Origin: Cymbomonas tetramitiformis
Taxonomy: Eukaryota > Chlorophyta > Pyramimonadophyceae > Pyramimonadales > Pyramimonadaceae
DNA: 39,260 nt
Assembly: GCA_001247695.2 (NCBI GenBank)
Contig: LGRX02030299.1
Location: 1-39,260 of the forward strand
Direction: 5' to 3'
Part shown: positions 10,054 through 20,072 of the stretch, piece by piece
Position numbering within the stretch: the first letter of the stretch is position 1
Layout of the letters: each line of letters starts with the position of its first letter
Position numbers and translations under genes: made by a program
The notes under the pieces: model-generated
Database searches by the model: none
Seen by the model: the letters and a program-made list of their open reading frames with translations, nothing else
What the model was told of the DNA's origin: nothing

Positions 10054-10097
10054 AACTCGAACCCAGCCTGGGTCAGCCTGGGTCAGCCTGGGTTCCG
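10054..10097. repeat. AGCCTGGGTC short tandem repeat
   Basis: Three copies of CAGCCTGGGT(T) in a row, just upstream (minus sense) of the PepX_C-like ORF. Each unit contains the palindrome-like CCCAGCCTGGG. Confidence 0.7.
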
Positions 10098-10667
10098 CGC
10101 GTGATGCAAGCAGTGACACGAGGAGCTGATGATGCTTGACATAGCTGCCCGCGGGAGCGTCAAGTTGAACTCGGTGACATGTCGGTCAGTGCAACATCAC
10201 ACCCACAAAGACTTCAGAAGATTTCAGCGGCCGGAAAAATATGAAGGTGACGGAGAAGTCCCGCGGTTTCACTACGCATATTTGCACGCGCTCCTCCTTA
10301 ATCAGCACTAAACGGTTCGACAGTGTCTCGGCATGACACATACCGCGAGAGGAAGCGGGCTCGGTCACCTTCTGACAGCCTGTAAGCGTGGGAGTCTTCC
10401 GTCAGCTTCTCGGCAGCGAGGGCAGAGCAATATTTATGAGCGTGCAACTGTGCGGCGAATATGCAAGACGAGGACTTTGGCTTCTAACAATGAGGCAAGA
10501 TGATAATGATCAAAAGGATACTTGTCAAGGTCCCTAGCAAATCATAGATATGCATGTGTAAACTTCTAGTCTTTATTTGCAAGTTAGCATTACTTATACT
10601 TATGTGTTCGTCTTACCCTATACTGCTATCCTAATATTCCATCGATTATTGTTCTAAGTTATAGATG
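10098..10667. other. Stretch without recognised gene
   Basis: No supported coding frame. It may hold upstream regulatory or intron sequence of the PepX_C-like gene, but no splice or promoter signal could be assigned. Confidence 0.4.
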
Positions 10668-10997
10668 TCATTCATAATCTGCGTACTCATGATAGCTACC
10701 GTTATCGCTACTACCGTACCCGTGGGACGGTTCGAAGTCATAGTCAACCCATTCGTCGACATCGTTGTAGAACCCATAATACATATATGGCATGCTGCGT
10801 GATTCTTCTGCGTTGTCATTATCTGCGTTTGCTTGCCTATTGTTCTTTGGTGCAGACATCGGCTCATCTGTATACCGCCAGTGACACATCCACACCTCGC
10901 TTGTACGTCGGTTTTTCATTAGGATGCCACGAAGAATCGATTCAAAATAATTTTGTCGGCCCAACGCGCAGATGAGGCATAGGCGGGTCCGGCTCAT
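10668..10997 (-). CDS. Small unrecognised ORF, acidic tail
   Basis: From the first ATG (10997-10995) the frame gives 109 residues. The N-terminal half is basic and mixed (LCLICALGRQNYFESILRGI, then TSEVWMCHWRYTDEP); the C-terminal third is acidic and Tyr/Asp/Gly-rich (WVDYDFEPSHGYGSSDNGSY). The frame remains open upstream to about 11108. No family is recognised. It is divergent from the F-box-like gene at 11379, with a palindromic repeat array between their 5' ends. Confidence 0.35.
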   Translation of the reverse strand: MSRTRLCLICALGRQNYFESILRGILMKNRRTSEVWMCHWRYTDEPMSAPKNNRQANADNDNAEESRSMPYMYYGFYNDVDEWVDYDFEPSHGYGSSDNGSYHEYADYE

Positions 10998-11064
10998 GTT
11001 TTTTTTCGTTTGAAATGATATATGATAAGTTCGTGTCTTATTTATGTCTTTCAATACACACAGT

Positions 11065-11310
11065 GTCAGACCTAGTGCACCTGCTTGACAATCGTATACG
11101 ATTGTCACACGTGAGTCTGGGTGTCAGACCTAGTGCACCTGCTTGACAATCGTATACGATTGTTACACGTGAGTCTGGGTGTCAGACCTAGTGCGCATGC
11201 TTGACAATCGTATACGAGTGTCACACGTGAGTCTGGGTGTTAGACCTAGTGCACCTGTTTGACAATCGTATACGATTGTCACACGTGAGTCTGGGTGTCA
11301 GATCTAGTCC
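11065..11310. repeat. 58-bp tandem repeat, each with a 20-bp perfect palindrome
   Basis: Four full copies (starting at 11065, 11123, 11181 and 11239) and a partial fifth (11297). Each has GTCAGACCTAGTGCAC, then the palindrome GACAATCGTATACGATTGTC, then ACACGTGAGTCTGGGT with a CACGTG E-box/G-box core. Copies 2 and 3 each have one change in the right arm of the palindrome. The array lies between two divergent ORFs, where a shared promoter would be expected. Confidence 0.85.
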
Positions 11311-11378
11311 CACGACCTTCGGCTGTTTCGAAATTTAAGGGGTTGAAGTAATGGATAAACGTCATTTTTTTACACATA

Positions 11379-12472
11379 ATGCATCTTCCGAACAACGTCT
11401 TGTTAAAAATCTTTCAGGACATTCCTTATGGACCTGATCATTCCAATGAACCGTTATGTATGTATCTCGGGAATCTCTGCCGAATAAGACGTGTCTGCGT
11501 ACGGTTCAACGATACAATAATCGAGCGTGCGCAACCCGCGCTAAGTGTTGGGCTAGTCCCTTGAGGCAACGCTATCACCCGCTCTCTTCTTACCGCCTAC
11601 ATTTTTTTTATGGAGGACGCCAACCTTCGTCGTTTAATTAACCGAGCCCACGTCTCCCTGCTACGCCTACAGAGCATGTATCATCAAAAGTATCCTGAAA
11701 TGGTGGCACCTCGCGGAATGTGCATGTCTCCGAAATTAATTGCGGACCACCTCAAAATGTTCGCGCTGGACACCATCCTTTTAACCCCACTGCCCGAGTC
11801 CCCCCACGAACATGTTCTACATGTGCGATTCAATTCGACTGAAAGTTCAGAATCGTCTTCACTTCCCATGTTGGAATGGCAGATTCGATGTGGCGATGAT
11901 ACTTGTTCCCCATTCGTTTCCATGCTCCATGTGCCCAATGTTCCGTTGGTAAATATCAGTATATCAGTGTGTTGCTCCCTTACGATGACCTGTCAAACGC
12001 TGGGGTGTGGGCCATCGATAGCTTATCAAACGCGCCGGCAACCGATGGAATTTTGAATCGTTTCCCCGATGTCTACAAGACATGCGGGCTGGCTGCACGC
12101 GTAATACTCATTGTTGATAAATATTTGCGCTCTGGTCGCTCCTATTTCAACCCGGTTCCCCGTGAAGAAAGTCTATTTGCCAAAGTAAGCCAATGCATGA
12201 CCTTTACGAGAAGAACACTTCAACAGGATGAACTCGACAGTACAACGGATGGGCTCGGGGGATGGATCATAGCTAACGATTTATGATCGGGGACACCCCA
12301 AGGAGAAACATGGTATTTTCAGCTGTTGGATGCGCATTTTTACTCCGACGAGCAAGGCGTCGCTAGCGCACTTACCCCAGTGACAATGCCGGTTCCCACG
12401 GACTATATTCCCGAGTTGATCGGTGCCTCTACCGAGAATGATGATGATGGAAAGTGGTGCAACTGCAACTGA
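11379..12472 (+). pseudogene. F-box-like gene, interrupted
   Basis: The ATG at 11379 starts an F-box-like N-terminus: LPNNVLLKIFQDIPY, a spacer, then LCRIRRVCVRFNDTI. This has the Leu-Pro opener and the RRVC-x-RFND end typical of F-boxes, which bind SKP1 in ubiquitin ligases. The same frame continues past a TGA (11562-11564) to about 11950, then switches frame (one indel) and runs past a second TGA (12284-12286) to the TGA at 12470-12472. The total is about 360 codons. Text on both sides of each TGA looks coding (VP-stop-GNAITRSLL; ANDL-stop-SGTPQGETWYFQ). Both stops could be TGG to TGA changes at former Trp codons. No known substrate-binding repeat (LRR, Kelch, WD40) is visible after the F-box. 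Confidence 0.55.
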
Positions 12473-12977
12473 TATAGATTCCAATGTATCAGCAATATAG
12501 TAGCCTTAGCACTGTGCAATGATCGAAATCTCTTGCCTAGAAGACATCATAGACAAATATTTGGTGTATTTTGAATAAATTTGTATGATGATATAGATTT
12601 GTGTATCATATGCTAGTACCCATCTCAGTTGCAACTTATTTTACGGGAATTGAAGCACATATATACGCACATTCATAAACGTGCATGCTGGCCTAAATTG
12701 CACATGGATGTACCCATATTTGCATACTTGTACATGATATGCACGCATATGAACAAAAATGCAACGAAAAAATCTACCGGGACTCGCCGAGTACGAAAGC
12801 ATCATGCACAAATAAATAATTCGAGTAATATTTTGTAATAAACATTGCGGGACGACTTACGTGTCGCTTACGTGGCACATTTCAGATGACGTGGCAATAA
12901 CTTTTAGACGACGAAAATTGTGTCAAAATGAAGGTTTTTAGACGACGATCGAGATTCATTTATTCCCAATAGTCTGT
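12473..12977. other. AT-rich stretch without recognised gene
   Basis: Downstream of the F-box-like gene. No ORF with motif. Two near-identical phrases (ACTTACGTGTCGCTTACGTGGC) around 12857 are the only small repeats noticed. Confidence 0.4.
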
Positions 12978-12986
12978 TATTGCGGA

Positions 12987-14966
12987 GGTACCTGGTCCTT
13001 TTTGTCGCACCACTGGTCATTTTTGTCGCTGTCGCAGAATTTTCTTTTGTCGCGAGACCACCGCACAGAATCTTCTCAAAAAAACAGTGAATTCTGTTCG
13101 TTCCCTTAAAGGGGTAAAGCAGGTTTTCAGAAAATAAATGGAGACATGAATTCGACATCGTCGTTCGAACAGTGTCAAGGTGCCCCAAAAATTTTCGCCA
13201 TCCAAAATTTTAAACTTCAGGTTGTCGCAACTGTCTGTCAACCGACGGATCGGACCTTCGACCGACCGCTAGATCAGTCAAAATGAAATCTGACTCGGAA
13301 ACCGAATCTAAATTTTGTCGCAAGCATGTAGAAGATACAGCAGCCCTCCGTCGACTGTTTACTTACCGACGGATCAAACCGTCGAACGACCGCTCGATCA
13401 GAAAAAAATGAAATCCGCATCGGAAACCGAATCTAGTTTGTGTCGCTAGGATGTCGAAGATACAGCAGCCCTCCAGTCGACTGTTTGTCGACCGAACGAT
13501 CTAACCGTCGACAGACCTCCCGATCAGTAAAAATACAGAAATCCGCTCGATCGATCAGAAATCCGCATCGGAAATCGAATCTTGGGGCTGTCACAAGAAG
13601 TGTCGCAAGACTGTCGCAAGGATCTAGGATGTAGAAGATCCAGTACAGCAGCCCTCCAGAGTCCAGTCGACTGTTTTCCGACCGCGTGTCCGCGTCACAG
13701 TCCGCGTCACGGTCCCATCTTCCCAAGGTCACCGTCACCACATCTTGAACAACTACAGTATCCTTTAATCTTAAGCGACCGACAACCTGTATTGTAATTA
13801 CCAGGCGCCGACAACGACCAACCGACCTCCGCGGCGTATTGATGTTCTTCGTTTGTTTTTTTTTGTTTGACTATTTTAGTTTCTGACTAGCGCACTGTTC
13901 CCTACAGTGTTGTTTACTCCGCCCTTTTTGTACTTTGTTTCTGCGCTGGGATTGCGCCCTTGGAGCCCCTAGACATTTTTCTTATCCCCAACACGCATGC
14001 CTTGTATAGCGCGCTGTTCTTTTTGCAGGATCTAGTGCGTTGAACGAAGGCAACAGAAAACTTGGCTGCTAGCTCCCTTTTAGCATTTCGGTTTGATTTC
14101 GTTGGCAGTGCTTGAATTCCGTCCGCCGGGAATCTTGCACGCCGACTCCCATCTCTGCTCTTTAGCGTGCAGTTATTTGCAGAATCTCGTGCGCTGTCGG
14201 TGACTGACGCATTGCCTCCCTTTCCGGAGTTTGTTTTTACGCTGGGAGTGCTTGGAGCCCGTTGGGCATCTTGCCTATCGGGTTGGGTTCGATTCCCAAC
14301 ACCTCTGCTGACTGGCGCGCTGTTTTTTTGCAGGTTAGCATGCGTTTTCGGCGTCAACATTGCTGTCTTTTTTATTTTCGTGCGTTGCTGTTACGATGTG
14401 CATGCTATTGTTTTGACTATCCTAAATTGTACTTATTTACAGATCTGTGCCTGCAGGAACTCTGCGATTTTTGGCCGTCTGTAGCACTGGAAGGAGCTGT
14501 AGGCAGCTCTGCCGATTTCCAAGACTGCTATTGCTTACTTTAGGATAGATGAACTGTTTTAATTGATTGATCGATACGTAGTTTTTGTTTGCTGTCTCGT
14601 TCCATTTACATGCTTTAATATTGTAATAATATTATATGTTAGAGTATAGCACAATCCTGCTTGCATCCTTCAGTGTCCATGCATTGAATGTGCCTAGATA
14701 TTGTAATAATAGGCCATGTTTAAACTGTGTCAAATTCCTGTGTGAAACAATAGACCCGTTATCGACCTGTGTTGTTCACCACGGGTAAGAAAAAATTTCT
14801 TAAAATTTTCCTAAATTTTTACGACCAAAATGACCATTTTATCATTTTCGTCGCAAGCTGCGACAAAAATGACCGTTTGGTCATTTTCGTCGCAGCCTGC
14901 GACAAAGGAATATTCTTGCGACAGCGACAAAAATGACCATCGGTGCGACAAAAATGACCCGCTACC
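12987..14966. mobile_element. Mutator-like element A, non-autonomous, 9-bp TSD
   Basis: Flanked by the perfect 9-bp direct repeat TATTGCGGA (12978-12986 and 14967-14975). The left end starts GGTACC; the right end in reverse complement starts GGTAGC. Both then run TTTTTGTCGCAC, TGGTCATTTTTGTCGCTGTC and GCAGAAT-like words, giving TIRs of about 60 bp. A 9-bp TSD with long TIRs is the hallmark of Mutator-like elements. No MuDR-type transposase is visible, so this copy is non-autonomous. Its interior holds tandem ATCGACCGAC/TCGACTG repeats (13240-13700) and three modules that end in a polypyrimidine-TGCAG word (14030, 14180, 14335). It shares terminal and subterminal sequence with element B at 20073. 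Confidence 0.88.
14282..14300 (+). other. T-arm-like hairpin module in Mutator-like element A
   Basis: GTTGGGTTCGATTCCCAAC has exactly the form of a tRNA T-arm (5-bp stem, 7-nt loop TTCGATT) and matches the pol III B-box. Just upstream (14260-14281) a second imperfect hairpin, CCGTTGGGCA with TGCCTATCGG, abuts it, as a variable arm would. No complete tRNA cloverleaf or A-box was found. Three related copies lie on the minus strand of element B. Confidence 0.6.
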
Positions 14967-15019
14967 TATTGCGGAGGTAACATTCCTCGACATGTAGAGT
15001 TGTCAGGGAAGGGTGGTGA

Positions 15020-16430
15020 CTAATGTGGTTTCACCCGCTTCATTTTCAGGGTAATTTTTAGAGTCGATAGCGTATCCAAGTTTTGCATTATGTGACCTGT
15101 ACGCCTGAACCAGTTAAAGCGTTTGTCTTTTGTGTGACTGTAGGTTGCATAGTGTGATAAGGGGAAGCCCGAGATGGCATTATTACTCATTTCGTTGTTC
15201 ATGTTTTGAATTATTATTTTAAGCCATAGATTGCTGTTTCTACGGAATAGTGAGATAAGGTGGGGGTCAGTGATACGGTCCGTGTGGTTGTGTTGCCAGT
15301 ATTCGTGTTCATCTGCAGAACACAGGGTGTTCATGGTTTCAGTAATACACGACGCAGTTGCAATATCGAAGACACTATCAATACCGTACCCGCCCTGGCA
15401 GACTGCTGTCCAGATTATTTGGTGATTAGTGTCAACTGGGCAGCCCAGGTATTTGATTATAAACGAAGCTATCATTTTGTCTAATTCAATTGCAACATTC
15501 TTTGAGGAGTTGGCAATTGCTGAGGTAACTTTAAGGGGGTACGCCATCCTCGGAACTACAACCGCATTTATAACATATCTTAGCTGGTGTAGAGTCATGT
15601 GTTGCAGTTGGATGGATGTGAGAGTAGATTTAAGTCTGTCGATAAGGATTTCCGCCTGTTTTTCCCATTCCCCATTTAGTGCAAACCATACTCCGAGGTA
15701 TCTGTTTACCTCTTTGCTGTTGGAGAAATCGAGAAAATCTGGTGACTCAGGGGGTATCCATTTCGCATCAATGGAAGGACTTGAGTCATTGGTATTGGGC
15801 TCCAGGTGACCCCCAGAGATGAGTAAATCATCGGACAGGTAATATCGTGTTACCATTTTGCCCTGGGGTTTGATGCGCTTTCTGTAAGAGTATTTGGATT
15901 TCTTAACATTGATAGGAATACCGATGAAACTCATAAATTCATTAACTATACCTAGCATGTCTTGGACTTCGTCTTTAGTTTTCCCCACGAGCATGATGTC
16001 ATCACAGAAGAACCGTGCAAAGATATCTAAAGGGGTGCCCTTTTCTAATAGGTTTTGAGAGAGGAATAACATTATTTCCTGGTTTGTCTGGTCTGTGGCG
16101 TTCCGAGTTCAGGTCGTATCCATATGTGGTTCCTGTCGGGTTTGCACCGTTTGCTCTTTTTGCTAACCAAATTGCCAGAATATCCATAATGGCTACAAAC
16201 CTTAGCGGGCTCAAAACTTCTCCCTGAGGAACTCCACATTCGAGGGACCATTCATCTGTGAGGCCTTCTTCAGTAAGTACCGTTCTGGAGGCATCATTGG
16301 TGATGTCTGAGATGATGTTAATTATTTGTGATGGGAGTCCTAACTTTCTGAGTGCTAAGTTGCTCATCCAGAATTCAGCTCTGTCATAAAACGTGATTTT
16401 TTCATGCGTATTTCGTTTTAACCGTTGGTT
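15020..16430 (-). pseudogene. Non-LTR reverse transcriptase remnant
   Basis: Two minus-strand frames. The upstream one (about 16430-16080) carries FYDRAEFWMSNLALRKLGLP and LECGVPQGEVLSPLRF, which is the RT GxPQGxxLSP block. The downstream one (16072-15020, 350 codons, open to its stop) carries FARFFCDDIMLVG (the F/YxDD catalytic block with Cys at the second place), a Lys-Ser-Lys thumb-side motif (NVKKSKYSY) and YLGVWF. It then has a long C-terminal region including WFRRTGH. A frameshift near 16080 separates the halves, and no endonuclease or RNase H is attached. It is unlike the 3-8 kb LINE in that AT-rich codons prevail here. Its 3' flank was the target of Mutator-like element A. Confidence 0.8.
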
Positions 16431-17114
16431 CTGTCCCAAATGACACCTAAAGATGCCCAAACCAACATAAAAACATCCACTCTCACTTTACTCTCACTCT
16501 CATCTTTTACTCTCATTTTTGTGAATATTCCGTTATACGCAGCGCACCACCACTCATAAGCGATCGAGGTGGCATGATCCTCTCCTGCCAAAATAGAGGG
16601 CAGGAGATCCCATACTGATCTGTAGTCTGGCCAAGAATTCCTGAGAGCCTGCTTCGCTTCTGCGCTGAGGCCCTGGAAAGCTGCTGACCTCATATGCCTA
16701 CGTATCTTCGACTCATGGGCTCGCTGTACTCTTCCCACCAACTCCACAAAACGCCTGATGAACGCTGCTCTATCCTCATTCTTGCCACCAGTGTAACAGA
16801 GCTTTGAATCAATCTTGTCAAGGCCATCACTGTCTCTGTCAGGACGATCCATATCCTCTAAGCTATCGAGTGCAAATGTTCAGAAGGTTGTTGGCTGGGG
16901 GCACTGATGCTGATACGCCTCTGAGCGCTGCGCTTGCTGCTGCTGCTGCTGCTGATACTGGTGTTGGGGGACTGGTTTCTGGGGCCGATCCCTCTGCGAT
17001 CATATAGCTGCTGATTCGCCTCTGAGTGCTCCTCTCCCGAGCCAATCGCCGTGCCTCCCGTTCTGCGGACTGGACAGCGGCGGCGCTCAACTCTGTCTCA
17101 CCCTCCGTGGTCAA
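16418..17114 (-). pseudogene. Gag-like fragment with poly-Ala tract
   Basis: The frame 17114-16863 has a helical Arg/Glu-rich stretch (SAEREARRLARERSTQRRIS) and a poly-Ala run from a CAG/GCT repeat near 16935. After a frameshift, 16852-16418 continues with DKIDSKLCYTGGKNEDRAAF, IRRFVELVGRVQRAHESK and DYRSVWDLLPSILAGEDHA. The layout resembles the capsid part of LTR-retrotransposon Gag proteins, but no knuckle or protease follows. The frame runs directly into the RT remnant, so it may be a nested or joined fragment. Assignment is by look only. Confidence 0.4.
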
Positions 17115-17217
17115 GTGCTACGCCAATACGCGACAAGTGAGGCAAAAGAGGCGTGCCTTCTCCCAGCGTGAAGCTCGTTTACAAGTAGAATGTAGGCTGA
17201 ATTCAGGCTGGTTTAGG

Positions 17218-18687
17218 CCAGTGCACAGAGTGCCCCTGGATTCACACCGTTCTGAACAAGAAGAAGGGTGAGGCGCGTGTGACCAGCGTGACAGGCGTTG
17301 ATGGACCAAGGTCAAAGTGACAAAGAGTCGCCAACACCGTCCCTTGTGGGGATGCGAAGCGAATGCCCAAGCTCTCACCACCAACCAGGCTCAGACACCC
17401 AGCCACAATAAGCCAAGTCAAACTAGCGTGCTGAGCACACTCTGGCTGCAGTGGTCGCTCGTCACAGTTCAGCTGCAAGAACGCAATAAGTATGCCTTGA
17501 TAGTTGATACTCCAAATCAGCGGTGAATGCAGAATGTCCGTACAAAAAGGTCTGAGGCTAAGCCAGTGTGCTGAGCACCCCTGGATTCGCGAAGCCACTG
17601 CTCATCAAGAGCACAGCAGTTGTCATAAGAGCTCGTTGCTAACCAAGATAACCAGGAGTAAAAGTCACTACGCAGAGCTCAAGCTAAGCCAGTGTGCTGA
17701 GCACCCCTGGATTCGCGAAGCCACTGCTCATCAAGAGCACACAGTTGTCATAAAAGCTCGTTGCTAACCAAGATAACCAGGAGTAAAAGTCACTACGCAG
17801 AGCTCAAGCTAAGCCAGTGTGCTGAGCACCCCTGGATTCGCGAAGCCACTGCTCATCAAGAAGGTGAAAGGTATCATAAGTGCCTCGCCGCAAGTCAAAA
17901 GTTGCCAAGAGCCGTAAGAGGACAGAGAAAGGGTCAAACGCTATTCCACCGGTATTTCCAAGATAACCAACGGTGTTCTAAGCTGAGCCAGTGTACTGAG
18001 TACCCCTGGATTCACTAGACACCGTTGCCAGAGCAGTCCTTGCTGTATACATAATATATAGAGTTGACTCACTCGCTGCCTTCCAGGCTGATGCCGCTGC
18101 TAATTGCCTTCTAGTGACACACCTGCTTAGAGCTAGGCCAGTACACCATGGGTGTCCCTGGATTCACTGTCAGACAAGGTGGCCAAGCTAGAGGAACCGC
18201 AGGATAAGAAACCACTCATTAGGATAGTAATTAGCTGCTGATTCGCTGTCGCCGCCGCTGCCCAGGCTGATGCCGCTTCTAGTGTCACACCTGCTTAGAG
18301 TTAGGCCAGTACACCATGGATGTCCCTGGATTCACTGTCAGACAAGGTGGCCAAGCTAGAGATATTGCAGGATAAGGAACCACTCATTAAGATATTAATC
18401 AACTGCTGATTCGTTGCCGCCGCCGCTGTCCAGGCTGATGCCGCTGCTAATTACCTTCTAGTGTCACACCTGCTTAAAGTTAGGCCAGTACACCATGGGT
18501 GTCCCTGGATTCACTGTCAGACAAGGTGGCCAGGCTAAATGTACCGCAAGATAAGGAACCGCTCATTAAGATAGTAATCAACTGCTGATCCGCTGTCGCC
18601 ACCACCAGGAGCCTTTTCCGTGTAAGCGAAGCACCGCCAAATATAAAAAGGAAAAAGGGTCCGCCAGTACACCGAGGGTGTCCCTGG
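17218..18687 (+). repeat. Tandem repeats (125-bp and ~175-bp units) each carrying a covarying hairpin
   Basis: Nine copies of a 22-24 nt hairpin followed by GATTC sit at 17218, 17563, 17689, 17814, 17988, 18138, 18306, 18485 and 18664. The outer stem CCAG/CTGG and the bulges (T on the left, CC on the right) are constant. The inner stem changes on both sides at once: GCAC/GTGC, GTGC/GCAC, GTAC/GTAC, ACACC/GGTGT. Units of 125-126 bp (17560-17985) pass into units of 168-181 bp (18130-18690). No ORF is conserved through the array, because the unit lengths are not multiples of three. Confidence 0.85.
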
Positions 18688-18759
18688 AGTCGCATGTCTC
18701 CCGAATCCGCTGTTCTCAACCGTTGTCTACTTGTCGCCAAAGAGCCTCTCACTTCTGAA

Positions 18760-19323
18760 TTCGTATCGAAATAAAAAGCCGCTCCGCGCAGGACATTATT
18801 GTTTTGTAAAAAGATAAAAACAGCAGTATAACATATTCATCAAAAGATCAACAAAATAACCAAAGTACGAATTATTGTACAAAACTGTGAGCAGAGCTGT
18901 CTTAGCAGTCTAGCACTTGGCACACGAACAGCCACCTAGCACTTGCGAAGGCAAAACAATAATGAGTCCACTAGTCCTGACCTGCGGTCAGAGCCTACTT
19001 ATTCTCAAGTCATTGTCACATCTGCAAAAACTGTAACAGGCTTCCGCCCTGAAATCTTCATCTGCCAATAGAATGTCACTATTCTATGCCAGCTTTAATG
19101 ATGTTACCGTTCCCCTTCTTCTGACTGACACGTCAGTGGCAACATTGTAACTGTCATATCTTCTTATCACTTCGCGGTCATCTCACAGTGACCATATCTT
19201 CTTCACCAAGTCTGTTACTCTCGAGCAGGCATCCCGCGCGAGGTCTGCCATACTCGTCATAACTGTCACGCCTGTCACTAGCTGGACAAACCCGGCTCCG
19301 GTACCACGAGAAGCCGGCGTTTG
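18760..19323. other. Stretch without recognised gene
   Basis: Follows the hairpin repeat array. No motif, TIR or coherent frame was seen on either strand. Confidence 0.45.
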
Positions 19324-19695
19324 TTACAAACGAAGAGCCGCGTGCTCCTGCTGGTGGCTCTCGCGTAGGGCTGCCGGCGCACTCATCCCCTTGATGATGT
19401 CAATGGGAGCGCGACGTCCATCACGGTCAACAGAAGAATCCGTACCCCGAAGCCAGGTGTCAGCCACAGAGTTCCGCTCCACGACGAGGTCCAAGACGTC
19501 ATATAGGAGCCCATTAACTTTCTCGATAACCAGAGAGGTGGGGTCGTCGAGGTCAAAGGGGGCCAAGTCCAGCCCAGCGGACTGAAACTCGCTCCGAAGC
19601 TGCACCACCAACTCGGAGAGGCGGTCGGTGTCGTCAGTACCACGATAGTGATGTTTCTTGGAACAAGGATATCCTCGCGGATACCCTTGGCCCAA
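19324..19695 (-). CDS. Unrecognised ORF fragment, coiled-coil-like
   Basis: About 120 codons with a protein-like central part: DTDRLSELVVQLRSEFQSAG, LDLAPFDLDDPTSLVIEKVN, then LLYDVLDLVVERNSVADTWL. Hydrophobic spacing suggests two amphipathic helices. The frame opens from a non-ATG codon, so it is likely an exon or a fragment. I do not recognise the family. Upstream (minus sense) lies CATGTCAT-type microsatellite sequence (19730-19800). Confidence 0.35.
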   Translation of the reverse strand: MGQGYPRGYPCSKKHHYRGTDDTDRLSELVVQLRSEFQSAGLDLAPFDLDDPTSLVIEKVNGLLYDVLDLVVERNSVADTWLRGTDSSVDRDGRRAPIDIIKGMSAPAALRESHQQEHAALRL

Positions 19696-20031
19696 GCCCG
19701 ATGTAAGCGTCCCTTGTCAGGGATATGACCGATGACACATGTGTCATGCATGTCATACCGGTCATACATGTCATACCATGTCATGCCATGCCATGTGTCA
19801 TAAATGACATACAGTCGTCGAGTATTGTCAGTACGGCCGACTATGACATGAACAGTCATAATGTCTGTCATCCACTTAAGGTGAGTGACACCTGTCATCG
19901 AGAGGCCAGGTATTGGCATCGAGATGGCGAAGCAAGACAAATCTTGAAGAACCGAAGTGTTCTGAGAAGACGCGTCTTCGCTTCAAGCATGAAATGAACA
20001 GCATGCGAGCATCAATGGCTACTGCCCCGTG

Positions 20032-20072
20032 GTACTTGTCACAGTACTGTTTTCGAAAACAGTACTATGACA
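20032..20072. other. Left-end hairpin of E1, interrupted in its right arm
   Basis: Left arm 20032-20054 and right arm from 20055, meeting at TTTTCGAAAA. The right arm reads on to ACTATGACA, the TSD of Mutator-like element B, and continues after it with AGTACTG at 22077. Across the join the arms match with one mismatch. Confidence 0.85.

Noticed and set aside
11946..11960. An 11-nt intron (GTAAATATCAG) explaining the F-box frame switch
   Set aside because: Far below workable intron length; a small indel in the ATATCAGTATATCAG repeat is more likely.
14276..14300. Complete tRNA gene
   Set aside because: Only a T-arm-like hairpin is present; acceptor stem, D-arm/A-box and anticodon arm cannot be placed.
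18100..18470. CTGATGCCG words resembling the hammerhead ribozyme CUGAUGA core
   Set aside because: No GAAA partner strand or three-stem layout lies at the right distance.
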